Made by a program: the position numbers and the translations under genes. Positions 7,080 through 14,602 of a DNA stretch of 17,573 nt are shown one piece after another. This DNA comes from Cryomorphaceae bacterium (lineage in GTDB: Bacteria; Bacteroidota; Bacteroidia; Flavobacteriales; BACL11), in assembly GCA_949531795.1 (NCBI GenBank), contig CATIQX010000079.1, positions 1 to 17,573 on the forward strand, read 5' to 3'. Numbering within the stretch: the first letter of the stretch is position 1; each line of letters starts with the position of its first letter. Under the pieces are notes generated by a model that saw only the letters and a program-made list of their open reading frames with translations, was not told where the DNA came from and made no database searches.

Positions 7080-8338
7080 CCTATTTGCTGTTTGTGTGAT
7101 GTCATCTTGTAATAAACATATGTAAATCCAGAGACAATGAAAAGAAAGAAAAAAGGCTTTAACAATAAGGGCTCTGACATAACTGAAACAACCATTATAA
7201 ACATCCAAAGCCATTTTTTATCATTAATTATTTGCTGCTTAAAAAACATATAAATCAATAATATAGCTGTAGGAAATCCCATTGCAGCCATTAAAAATGT
7301 AATAGAATTACTACTGCCTTTATCTGTGCTACTTACTTTTGATTCCACTCCAGTTTTTTCTTGAAGAGTGTTTAATGAAGATGAAAAAATAAAAAACTCT
7401 TGCCTCATGCTCTGAAATTGCTCCACATCTGACCCTATACCTGTTAATGGATGCTCAAGGGCAATAAAAAAGGGTTGAACTAAATCAAAATATCTTTTTT
7501 GAAAAGACCACTCCTTATCACCAAGAATTTTCTCTTCAATATTAAAACTAAAAATCATATATATTGGAATACCTAATACCAACACAAACGGCCTTAGCCA
7601 TTTGTTTGCTTTATACTCATTAAATAAATAAACTGTAAATTGAATCAATAATAATGCTAAACCTGTAGTAGAATAAGTTGTTAATATTAGAACGGCAGTT
7701 AAAAACAATAAAAATTTTCTTTTTTTAATAATAAAAGCTTCTAGAAAGAAAAACATATTTAAAAAAACTTGCAAAACACCTGGCTCCCAAAATAAACCTT
7801 GATTTCGACAAAATTCAAATCCATATAATGAAGCGGTAGCTCTCTCTGTTGAATAGAAAAAAATATTCATAAATGTTTCACATTCATGATATTCAGAAGT
7901 AATAATAATCAAATTATCCTTCAAAAAAAAGTATGCAATAAAATTAAAGAAAGAGTGAAAAACGATTAAGCCAAGTGCAATATACAAACTTCTTGTTAGC
8001 TGCTGGTGAGTTCGATTATTCTTAAAATGTAACAATAATAAACTAGCCAAAGTGATTGTTAATAAATGAAAAAAATACTTATTTGCTATTTGCTCTGTAA
8101 TGGAAAAATAATAATTGATTATCCCCATAAAAAATAATGTAGAAAAAGTAATAACTATAGAGTTTAATGTACTTTTTTTCCATTTTTCTTCCATAAAAAT
8201 AAGTACAAATAAAATGAATATCAAAAAAAATAGTGATGCAATATTTCTATTAAACACAAATAACAGACCGCCAGTACTTAAAATTAACATTAACATTAAA
8301 ATAGCATCCACACATTGTTTTCTTAAGCTATAGATCAT
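7076..8338 (-). CDS. Wzy-like polysaccharide polymerase / O-antigen ligase-family membrane protein
   Basis: This 420-residue protein is built of roughly ten to twelve hydrophobic segments, starting near residue 11 and continuing to the C-terminus. The central FCRNQGLFWEPGVLQVFLNM segment matches the R-x-x-G-x-F-x-EPG signature seen in Bacteroidota Wzy-like proteins. A large hydrophilic, presumably periplasmic, loop with HPLTGIGSDVEQF follows, as in the Wzy_C/O-antigen ligase group. It would join lipid-linked repeat units at the periplasmic face, in partnership with the flippase encoded upstream. The ATG at 8338 gives an ATGA overlap with the preceding sulfotransferase gene; the longer alternative at 8347 uses TTG and is less likely. 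The stop overlaps the epimerase start by 4 nt. A ligase function cannot be separated from polymerase by sequence alone. Confidence 0.8.
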   Translation of the reverse strand: MIYSLRKQCVDAILMLMLILSTGGLLFVFNRNIASLFFLIFILFVLIFMEEKWKKSTLNSIVITFSTLFFMGIINYYFSITEQIANKYFFHLLTITLASLLLLHFKNNRTHQQLTRSLYIALGLIVFHSFFNFIAYFFLKDNLIIITSEYHECETFMNIFFYSTERATASLYGFEFCRNQGLFWEPGVLQVFLNMFFFLEAFIIKKRKFLLFLTAVLILTTYSTTGLALLLIQFTVYLFNEYKANKWLRPFVLVLGIPIYMIFSFNIEEKILGDKEWSFQKRYFDLVQPFFIALEHPLTGIGSDVEQFQSMRQEFFIFSSSLNTLQEKTGVESKVSSTDKGSSNSITFLMAAMGFPTAILLIYMFFKQQIINDKKWLWMFIMVVSVMSEPLLLKPFFFLFIVSGFTYVYYKMTSHKQQIG

Positions 8339-9228
8339 AATTTCCAATTCATTTTTCTATTCAGTAATTGTTCTAATTTATTTATCTCCTCAACGAAGTA
8401 AAGCTGATATATCTCCTCTTTCTGAACAGTATTTAGCGGTTTTGGAGTAAAGGAAATAATACTCGCTCTTTGTATCTTATTCTTTAAAATTTGTCTAAAC
8501 TTTAGAGATGGAATTAGCGCTTTAATTATAGATCGCCACCAGCCAGAGCTCTTCAATAATCTCTTTATCCAAATAAATTTAGCTATGCTAGCAGGATTGC
8601 TCTTTAAGTTATAATTAAGTTCTGGGATATAATCAATTCCTAAAAAAGAAAATATCTTTTTAATACTAGCAGTTCTATTGGCAACAAATTCCTGCTCAAA
8701 ATGAATAAATAAAAACTGTTCTATTGGGAAGTATTCAAGGTATTTACTTATCATGCTATAATAACAACCCTGACTAACATAAGAACATCTTAACTCTGCT
8801 AGATAGTCATCTTTCAGACGAGCAGCATTTATTCTAAACTCTTCCTTTGAGAGTGCTTTTAAAAATCCTTCTAATTCATACTCGTCTCTTTTAGAATGTA
8901 AATAATGCGAAAACGCTCTATCCACAGGATTTCTCAATATAACTAAGAATTTAACATCCTTACCCAAGCTTGTAAAAATGCGTTTTGCCGCATTTATTTC
9001 GTATAAATAAGAAGGAGTAAAATCCATAATTACTTTCTGCTGCTTAACACTATTAAAATAGGTGTTATCATACCAATCTATTCCATTACAATAATTAGAA
9101 GGGATGTCAAAATAATGAGGTTCTTTAAAAGAAGGAGCATATACATCTGGGTGCTGCCTTAATAAATCATACAAAGTCGTCGTCCCTGATTTAGCTGCGC
9201 CTATACACATAAAGTTAGGCAAACTCAT
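8335..9228 (-). CDS. PAPS-dependent carbohydrate sulfotransferase (copy 2)
   Basis: This 297-residue sulfotransferase has a clean PAPS site. The 5'-phosphosulfate loop is GAAKSGTTTL (10-19) with Lys13, followed by KEPHYFD (35-41), DFTPSYLY (69-76) and the 3'-phosphate segment FLVILRNPVDRAFSHY (94-109) with Arg99 and Ser107. KEPHYF and the TPSYLY-type motif recall heparan-sulfate-type and Sulfotransfer_1/3 glycan sulfotransferases, which act on sugar residues. The C-terminus ends with the usual Leu/Trp-rich tail. Both ends overlap neighbours through ATGA: its start with the stop of copy 3 and its stop with the polymerase start. It is clearly different from copies 3 and 4, so it probably modifies a different position or residue. 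It has no signal peptide or membrane segment, so it acts in the cytoplasm on lipid-linked or nucleotide-linked sugars. Confidence 0.92.
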   Translation of the reverse strand: MSLPNFMCIGAAKSGTTTLYDLLRQHPDVYAPSFKEPHYFDIPSNYCNGIDWYDNTYFNSVKQQKVIMDFTPSYLYEINAAKRIFTSLGKDVKFLVILRNPVDRAFSHYLHSKRDEYELEGFLKALSKEEFRINAARLKDDYLAELRCSYVSQGCYYSMISKYLEYFPIEQFLFIHFEQEFVANRTASIKKIFSFLGIDYIPELNYNLKSNPASIAKFIWIKRLLKSSGWWRSIIKALIPSLKFRQILKNKIQRASIISFTPKPLNTVQKEEIYQLYFVEEINKLEQLLNRKMNWKL

Positions 9229-10112
9229 GAATTCCAGTGTGTTAAGTTTATTGATAAGAGTTCAGATAATCTTTCTATATCCTGCTTATAGTATTTACAC
9301 AAATAATTTCTAGTATTCTTATTAATTTTTGATGTTTTAATTACAGTATATTTCATTATCTTTTTTCTAATAAAAATACGTAAAGTTTGGGAAGGGAGAA
9401 CTATTTTAAGCAATGACTTTAATTTATTATTTGACAATAGTAATGCTTTCATCTTAATATTTTTCCATTGCCAACCTCCAACCATGTGCCGTTCAGCAGT
9501 ATCAATCATACAGTTTTTTACACCCAAAAAATTAAACACTCTAAGTAATTCCATATTCACATCATTAACATAGTCATCATATATAATAATATGAACATCT
9601 TGAAAATTTTCCAAATATAATTTTACCTGATTATGATAATTACCTAACTCTAAATACCTTGATGCAGGTGTCATTCTATCATTCTTTAGATATCTGCTTT
9701 CTGATTTATCAATCGCTTCTTCAAATGAGAAAGATTCCATTAAATTATATCTTTTTACATGCTGAAAACCAGAGTACGCTCTTTCAATAGGATTTCTAAG
9801 CATTATAATTATTTTAGAATCTTCACCAAATTTATCTTTTATTTTTGGTATTACAATTTCTGGATACATTAAATACATAACAGAAGATTCTCCCCTATAT
9901 TTCTTGCCTTTTCCCTCCGAAAACAAATCTGAATACTCAATAAAATTTGTTACCCCAGTTGGGATCCTATTAATTCCTATTTCCTGATTTATTAAATAAT
10001 GAGGTTCTTTAGGATTACACATAAATACATCTGGATGCTGATGCAAATAATTATGTAGTGAAGTTGTTCCACTTTTAGCCGCCCCAACTATAAAAAGATT
10101 TGGTAGTGCCAT
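9225..10112 (-). CDS. PAPS-dependent carbohydrate sulfotransferase (copy 3)
   Basis: This 295-residue sulfotransferase contains GAAKSGTTSL (10-19), KEPHYL (35-40), GESSVMYL (74-81) and the 3'-phosphate motif IIIMLRNPIERAYSGF (101-116) with Arg106 and Ser114. It is the close relative of the next copy. The two share HNYL-QHP after the P-loop, RNP-x2-RAYS-x-FQHV around the 3' site, an H-x-VGG-x2-WKN segment in the C-terminal third and an LTHW ending, so they look like a tandem duplication that has since diverged. The ATG at 10112 overlaps the TAA of copy 4 by one base (TAATG). A TTG four codons upstream was rejected because it would eat into the previous gene without adding family sequence. The acceptor is unknown. 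Confidence 0.92.
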   Translation of the reverse strand: MALPNLFIVGAAKSGTTSLHNYLHQHPDVFMCNPKEPHYLINQEIGINRIPTGVTNFIEYSDLFSEGKGKKYRGESSVMYLMYPEIVIPKIKDKFGEDSKIIIMLRNPIERAYSGFQHVKRYNLMESFSFEEAIDKSESRYLKNDRMTPASRYLELGNYHNQVKLYLENFQDVHIIIYDDYVNDVNMELLRVFNFLGVKNCMIDTAERHMVGGWQWKNIKMKALLLSNNKLKSLLKIVLPSQTLRIFIRKKIMKYTVIKTSKINKNTRNYLCKYYKQDIERLSELLSINLTHWNS

Positions 10113-11020
10113 TATTTTGTCCAATGTGTTAAATCAACATTTAATAAGTCAGACAATTTCTTAACATCATCTTTAAAAAATTTATTCAACTTTATTCTTG
10201 TATCCTCCTTCATTGGCAAAACTTTATCAGTTGATATAGAAACTAATATGTCTCTAAATAATTCTTTAAAAAATTCTGGGGAAATTTTTTTTAAAACCGA
10301 TTTTATAGGGCTATTTTTCATAATAAAATGTTTAATTTTTTTATTCTTCCATCTTTCCCCACCAACATTATGACGATGCTTTAGATTAATATTAGTAGCT
10401 ATTGATACCCCTAAAAACTCAAATATTTTTTTAATCTCCCCTACAGTTTCATCCCTGAAATCTTCATAAAAGACAATATGCACATTCTTAAAATTTACTT
10501 TATATTCTCTAACCATATCATGATACAATCCCATTTCTCTGTACATAACCATAGGAGTTAGACTAAAATCTTTATCCAATCTTCCTTCCTCAATTTCCAA
10601 AGCTTCTTCAAAAGAATTCTGCTCTTTAAAGCCTCTGGAAACATGCTGAAATGCAGAATAAGCTCTATCAGTTGGATTGCGTAGCATGATAATAATTTTT
10701 ACATTCTCGCCAAGATATTTTTTTATATTATCTATTGCATGCTTATAAAAATACAAATACAAAACAGTAGATTCTCCAATCAATACTTCATCTTTCACAT
10801 CATTAAAAAGAGATTTATATTCATCCCAGTCCCAAACTCCATTATGTAATCTATGTTTAACTAAATCTTTTATTAAGAATCTTGGTTCTTTCACTTTCAT
10901 TCCTTTTTTATCGTAAGAAGGCATAAAAACTTCAGGATGTTGATTTAAATAATTATGCAAAGAAGATGTACCACTTTTAGCAGCTCCTACAATCAAAAAA
11001 TTTGGCAATTTATCTTTCAT
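10112..11020 (-). CDS. PAPS-dependent carbohydrate sulfotransferase (copy 4)
   Basis: This 302-residue sulfotransferase is the paralogue of copy 3. The PAPS-binding segments are GAAKSGTSSL (12-21), KEPRFL (44-49), IGESTVLYL (81-89) and IIIMLRNPTDRAYSAF (109-124) with Arg114 and Ser122. It carries a slightly longer loop (SYDKKGMKV, about 35-43) than copy 3 before the KEP motif. That loop is near the expected acceptor entrance in solved sulfotransferases and may reflect a different acceptor. Its first 11 nt, ATGAAAGATAA, overlap the flippase stop; the identical junction occurs at the start of copy 1. It is the first of three consecutive sulfotransferase genes. Its substrate cannot be named, but the context indicates a lipid-linked oligosaccharide made by this locus. 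Confidence 0.92.
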   Translation of the reverse strand: MKDKLPNFLIVGAAKSGTSSLHNYLNQHPEVFMPSYDKKGMKVKEPRFLIKDLVKHRLHNGVWDWDEYKSLFNDVKDEVLIGESTVLYLYFYKHAIDNIKKYLGENVKIIIMLRNPTDRAYSAFQHVSRGFKEQNSFEEALEIEEGRLDKDFSLTPMVMYREMGLYHDMVREYKVNFKNVHIVFYEDFRDETVGEIKKIFEFLGVSIATNINLKHRHNVGGERWKNKKIKHFIMKNSPIKSVLKKISPEFFKELFRDILVSISTDKVLPMKEDTRIKLNKFFKDDVKKLSDLLNVDLTHWTK

Positions 11021-12374
11021 ATTTTACAAATGGGATATAAAAGGTGTAAAATCCAAACTTTTTTTTAATCACCAAAACCATACTTAAATTCCAAACTATT
11101 AAACTAGACATAGAAGCTATTGCCGCCCCATTAATTCCATATCTCGGAATTAATATTAAATTTAATAGTATATTTACAATGGCTCCAAAAAAGAGGATTT
11201 TTGCATATACATTTTGGTGGCCAGTCATTTGCAAAATATTACCTACAGACCCTGACAAGGAACTAATCAATCTCCCACAAGACAAAAAGATGAATGCTGT
11301 AGCACCTATTTTAAATTTATCACCAAACAAACCTAAAAAGAACTCAGGCAAAATAAAGAAAATCAAAGCAAGCGGAACAGAGGTCCAGAATATCATTTTA
11401 GTAGATTGATGAATCACTTTTTCCAACCCTTTAACATCATTTTTAGCAAACATCTCTGCAAATTTTGGAGAAGCAATGCTGTTGATAGCCATGAGAGAAA
11501 CTGCTGCAAACATAGAGAGTTTAAATGCAGTATAATAGACACCAACTTCTTCTATATTAGTTGTTATTCCATTTACAACATTTGGCGTATCAATTGCTCC
11601 CAACATTAATTTATCAGTCCAAGCCATAATAAATTGAACAGATTGAGCAAACATTAGTGGAATAGAAATTTTAAATAAATTAGAATAACTCATTATCTCC
11701 GCTTCTGCGCTATCTTTCCCTTTAGATCTTTTATTTAACCAATATCTAAATGAAATAAAAGACAATAACGATACAACTAAAACACTGATTAAATAAGCAT
11801 AAACAGGAACATCTGAAGTAGTAAAAAATTGATATAATATAACAATAGATATTAAAGAAAATAATGCTTGAGCCATCCTATAGAAAAAAGAAAACTCTGC
11901 AATTCTCTTTAACCCCCTTAAACTCTGGTAATGCAACATGAAAAAAATCATTGGAAGTACAAAAAATGCATTTATCTGAATATACAATGGATTTGCATTT
12001 ATCAGTTGTGAAATTGGAACCGATAAAAAATACATTAGTACAGAACCAACAACTGAGCTTATTGAGAGAATAGAGACAACTTGTTTTCGGAATTTGAAAA
12101 TACTTGTCCATTTATCTTGTGAAGCAAAAGATGCTATAAAACGGATAGAAGTTGTATCCAATCCAAGTTTAGCTAAAAGTGTAAATAATCTTAGAACCGC
12201 TATTGCCAGCACATAATCTCCCAGACCTTTTGCTCCAAATAAATTTGCAATCACTAAAGTGAGTAGATAACCAACTGTCAAACCTCCAAATCTTAAAATA
12301 AAAGATATTCCTCCACCTTTTAAGAGTTCAGAAAAATCCCTATCGTCTAATACTTTTTGAAATATTTTTTTCAT
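11010..12374 (-). CDS. Wzx-type polysaccharide flippase (MATE/PST-like export protein)
   Basis: This is a 454-residue integral membrane protein with about twelve to fourteen hydrophobic segments spread over its whole length, typical of the polysaccharide-transport branch of the MOP exporter superfamily. The N-terminal region with KGGGISFILRFGG and an IANLFGAKGLGDY-like loop is characteristic of Wzx/RfbX-like proteins, and a charged cytosolic loop (LNKRSKGKDSAEAE, about 213-226) splits the two bundles. Such proteins flip undecaprenyl-linked repeat units across the inner membrane. It starts 4 nt after cysQ and ends inside the beginning of a sulfotransferase gene, so sulfation genes bracket the flippase on both sides. 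This fits sulfation of the lipid-linked unit before export. Confidence in the family is high; the individual substrate is unknown. Confidence 0.9.
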   Translation of the reverse strand: MKKIFQKVLDDRDFSELLKGGGISFILRFGGLTVGYLLTLVIANLFGAKGLGDYVLAIAVLRLFTLLAKLGLDTTSIRFIASFASQDKWTSIFKFRKQVVSILSISSVVGSVLMYFLSVPISQLINANPLYIQINAFFVLPMIFFMLHYQSLRGLKRIAEFSFFYRMAQALFSLISIVILYQFFTTSDVPVYAYLISVLVVSLLSFISFRYWLNKRSKGKDSAEAEIMSYSNLFKISIPLMFAQSVQFIMAWTDKLMLGAIDTPNVVNGITTNIEEVGVYYTAFKLSMFAAVSLMAINSIASPKFAEMFAKNDVKGLEKVIHQSTKMIFWTSVPLALIFFILPEFFLGLFGDKFKIGATAFIFLSCGRLISSLSGSVGNILQMTGHQNVYAKILFFGAIVNILLNLILIPRYGINGAAIASMSSLIVWNLSMVLVIKKKFGFYTFYIPFVKYER

Positions 12375-12378
12375 AAAA

Positions 12379-13170
12379 TTAATTCACTAAAAACCATGGA
12401 TTAAGTAAATTTTCTTTGTTATAAATTACATCCTTAGATGAATTATATTGTTTTACCGAAAAACCTGCATATTTAGCAATTGCATGTCCTGCCCCTGTAT
12501 CCCATTCCATTGTTGGCGCATACCTAGGATATGCATCTGCCCTTCCCTCTGCAACCATACAAATCTTTAATGATGAGCCAACTGCCATTACCTCTACGTT
12601 ACCATGCTTTTCTTTCATTTCATCAAAGAATACCTCTGTTTCTTTTGACATATGAGAGCGGGAACCCACAATCACATAATTTTCTCTTTTGTAATCAATT
12701 GGCAATGAATCGGATAATGAAATTAAAGTTTCTAGACTTTGAATTACTGAATTTATGCTTACTTTATAAGACCCTAAGCCCTCCATAGCAAAATACAATT
12801 CTTCTTTTACCGGAACATAAATTACACCCATTATTGGATTTCCATTACAAATCAATGCTATATTGACAGTAAATTCACCGTTTCTTTTTACAAATTCTTT
12901 TGTACCATCTAATGGGTCAACCAACCAAGAATACTCCCAATCCTTTCTTGTTGAATAAGTAATTTCAGTACCCTCTTCACTTAAAAAAGGGATTTTTGTT
13001 CCTAATAAATAATATTCTATTACTTCATTGCAATTTTTATCTGCCATAGTTAAAGGAGATTTATCATCCTTATGCTCAACAATAAAATTAGAATCATATA
13101 CATCCATAATAGCATGACCACCCTCAATAGAAGCGTTAATAGCTTTTATCAATAGTTCCTTAAAATTCAT
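12379..13170 (-). CDS. cysQ: 3'(2'),5'-bisphosphate nucleotidase
   Basis: This 263-residue protein is a lithium-sensitive-type inositol-monophosphatase-fold phosphatase, which hydrolyses PAP, the by-product of PAPS-dependent sulfotransfer, to AMP. The metal-site motifs are complete: DDKSPLTMAD (35-44), SEEG (64-67), DPLDGTKEF (85-93) and EWDTGAGHA (212-220). The DGTKEF form, with Lys-Glu after Thr, is characteristic of CysQ rather than of inositol monophosphatase. Sulfotransferases are strongly inhibited by PAP, so placing it in the same operon as four of them makes functional sense. Its ATG sits in an 11-nt overlap (ATGAATTTTAA) with the end of the aldolase gene, and the flippase follows after 4 nt. 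It is full length with no anomalies. Confidence 0.93.
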   Translation of the reverse strand: MNFKELLIKAINASIEGGHAIMDVYDSNFIVEHKDDKSPLTMADKNCNEVIEYYLLGTKIPFLSEEGTEITYSTRKDWEYSWLVDPLDGTKEFVKRNGEFTVNIALICNGNPIMGVIYVPVKEELYFAMEGLGSYKVSINSVIQSLETLISLSDSLPIDYKRENYVIVGSRSHMSKETEVFFDEMKEKHGNVEVMAVGSSLKICMVAEGRADAYPRYAPTMEWDTGAGHAIAKYAGFSVKQYNSSKDVIYNKENLLNPWFLVN

Positions 13171-13900
13171 TTTCTAGCTTTTCTTTGTATATGAGTTCAG
13201 CATTAGACGTGCCAATCCTTGATGCCCCTGCTTTTATCATTGACATACAATCTTTCAGACTTAACATACCCCCAGAAGCTTTTATTTGTAAAATTCCTGA
13301 AACGGATTTAATAATTTTAACATCTTCAACTGTAGCCCCATAACCCCCATAATATCCTGTAGATGTTTTAATAAAAACCTTATTTGAATTTTGTGGAAAG
13401 TTAGACTGCACTAGTTTTGAAATTCTTTTAGAAATGCTTCGTATTTCATCTTTTGATAAAGCACCTGTTTCAATTATCCACTTTATTATTTTCTTATGCC
13501 CCAATACCAACTTAGTTACTTCAATAATATCATTATCAAATTTCTCAAAACTACCCCGTTTAAATGCATTATAATCACAAACATAATCAATGTCATACGC
13601 GCCACTTTCAATAGCTAATTTGCCCATAGATATTTTTTGTTTAGTAGAGCTTGTTCCAAAAGGAAAATCAACAACAGTACCTACTTTTAATTTTGATTTA
13701 GATGTCTCAATTAATTCCTTAGCTATTGCTATAAATTCAGATCGGATCATAATACATGCAAAATTTACTTCAATTGCTTTATTTATTGAATTTACAACAA
13801 TTTCTTTCGTTTCAATTTGTGAAATCCCTGATTCAGCAGCAGTTTTAAGATAAGTTGAATCTAGATAACTTGCTATATTTACTTTTTTTTTCAATGTCAT
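13160..13900 (-). CDS. DeoC-like class I aldolase (deoxyribose-phosphate aldolase family)
   Basis: This 246-residue TIM-barrel aldolase of the DERA family is the first gene of the operon. Catalytic positions known from the E. coli enzyme (Asp102, Lys167, Lys201) are matched by Asp105 in DIDYV, Lys178 in IKTSTGYYGG and Lys207 in IKASGGM. ETG in IKWIIETGALS and GTSN near the C-terminus also fit. The N-terminal motif reads LDSTYLKT, with Ser where many homologues have His (LDHT-type), and the protein is otherwise quite divergent, so the canonical 2-deoxyribose-5-phosphate reaction should not be assumed. The ATG at 13900 was preferred to a GTG at 13933 that adds eleven unmatched residues and would swallow the promoter box. 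Its place ahead of cysQ and the glycan genes suggests a role in making an unusual sugar. The family is sure, the role is not. Confidence 0.85.
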   Translation of the reverse strand: MTLKKKVNIASYLDSTYLKTAAESGISQIETKEIVVNSINKAIEVNFACIMIRSEFIAIAKELIETSKSKLKVGTVVDFPFGTSSTKQKISMGKLAIESGAYDIDYVCDYNAFKRGSFEKFDNDIIEVTKLVLGHKKIIKWIIETGALSKDEIRSISKRISKLVQSNFPQNSNKVFIKTSTGYYGGYGATVEDVKIIKSVSGILQIKASGGMLSLKDCMSMIKAGASRIGTSNAELIYKEKLENEF

Positions 13901-13912
13901 ATTTAACAAAGC

Positions 13913-13920
13913 CAAATCTA
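13913..13920 (-). promoter_or_regulatory. -7 promoter box (TAGATTTG) of the DeoC-led operon
   Basis: The minus strand reads TAGATTTG, an exact match to the Bacteroidota TAnnTTTG -7 consensus. Exactly 12 nt separate it from the ATG at 13900, the same distance as for cysC and for the zinc-ribbon gene. That would give a leader of only a few nucleotides. The -33 element is not clear. Confidence 0.55.
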
Positions 13921-13945
13921 AATAAAAAATCACACAACTAGTGCA

Positions 13946-13975
13946 TTTAAAAATTGATAAAATTTCCTAAATTTG
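13946..13975 (+). promoter_or_regulatory. cysCDN promoter: TTTA - 18 nt - TAAATTTG
   Basis: TTTA at 13946-13949 stands 18 nt before TAAATTTG at 13968-13975, close to the Bacteroidota -33 TTTG and -7 TAnnTTTG pair. The -7 box ends 12 nt before the cysC ATG, so the transcript would start about 5-8 nt upstream of the coding sequence and the leader would be almost absent. Confidence 0.6.
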
Positions 13976-13987
13976 TAAGATCATATT

Positions 13988-14602
13988 ATGAAAAAATCTA
14001 AAGGTAATTTATTTCCAATTTTTGACGAAATTCTAAAAAAAGAGGAGAAAGAAATATTGTTACACCAGAATGCAAAAGTAATCTGGATGACTGGACTTTC
14101 TGGTTCTGGGAAAACTACTATTGCTAAAGGAGTAGAAAGATATCTGCATTCAAAAGGTATTCTTAATCAACTTTTGGATGGAGATAATATCCGCGTAGGA
14201 ATCAGTAAAAACCTTACTTTTTCTTCAGAAGACAGAGCTGAAAATATAAGAAGAATTTCAGAAGTAAGCAAGCTTTTTCTAAATTGCGGAGTAATAACTT
14301 TAAATTGTTTTGTAAGTCCAACAATTGAGATTAGAAATATTGCAAAAGAAATAATTGGAGCAGATAATTTTATTGAAGTATATATAAACGCTTCTGTTAA
14401 TACTTGTGAAGAAAGAGATGTGAAAGGTCTCTATAAAAAAGCTCGAAATGGAGAAATAAAATATTTTACTGGAATAAGCGCCCCATTTGAAGCTCCTAAA
14501 TCACCAAAAATAGAAATAAATACAAACCAGCTCTCAATTGATGAATCGGTACAGAAGGTTTTGGATTATATATTACCGATTATAAAAACAAGTAAAACAT
14601 GA
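13988..14602 (+). CDS. cysC: Adenylyl-sulfate kinase (APS kinase)
   Basis: This 204-residue enzyme phosphorylates adenosine 5'-phosphosulfate at the 3' position to give PAPS, the sulfate donor for the sulfotransferases encoded divergently. It has the P-loop GLSGSGKTT (36-44), the LDGDNIR motif (63-69), the CFVSP segment carrying the conserved Ser110, the DVKGLYKKA motif and the lid-region sequence FTGISAPFEAP (160-170). A short N-terminal extension (about 1-25) precedes the kinase core. It is a stand-alone CysC, not fused to CysN. The ATG at 13988 follows a promoter box by 12 nt. The stop overlaps the cysD start as ATGA. APS kinase is dispensable for APS-reductase-type assimilation but needed for sulfation, which supports a sulfation role here. 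Confidence 0.95.
   Translation: MKKSKGNLFPIFDEILKKEEKEILLHQNAKVIWMTGLSGSGKTTIAKGVERYLHSKGILNQLLDGDNIRVGISKNLTFSSEDRAENIRRISEVSKLFLNCGVITLNCFVSPTIEIRNIAKEIIGADNFIEVYINASVNTCEERDVKGLYKKARNGEIKYFTGISAPFEAPKSPKIEINTNQLSIDESVQKVLDYILPIIKTSKT

Larger units (their letters stand above)
13901..13987. promoter_or_regulatory. Divergent intergenic promoter region between the glycan operon and cysCDN
   Basis: This 87-nt AT-rich gap is the only divergent region in the window and must drive both the fifteen-gene minus-strand operon and cysC-cysD-cysN. It contains a -7 box in each direction, described separately, whose upstream elements lie nearly back to back around 13935-13950. No classical operator is obvious; only a 6-nt palindrome ACTAGT (13937-13942) sits between the boxes. 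Confidence 0.7.

Noticed and set aside
7080..7214. N-terminal extension of the epimerase frame
   Set aside because: It lies inside the 3' end of the polymerase gene; the Rossmann motif begins right after the ATG at 7079, which forms an ATGA overlap.
11179..11609. Plus-strand open frames within the flippase gene
   Set aside because: They are opposite a clear multi-helix membrane protein and show no domain or independent start signal.
12379..13170. Inositol-monophosphatase alternative for cysQ
   Set aside because: The DPLDGTKEF form and the setting among PAPS genes favour the PAP phosphatase.
13901..13933. GTG start adding eleven residues to the DeoC-like protein
   Set aside because: The extension would include the -7 promoter box and has no family-like sequence; the ATG at 13900 fits better.
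13937..13942. ACTAGT palindrome between the divergent promoters as an operator
   Set aside because: It is only six bases with no extended symmetry; this is expected by chance in such a region.
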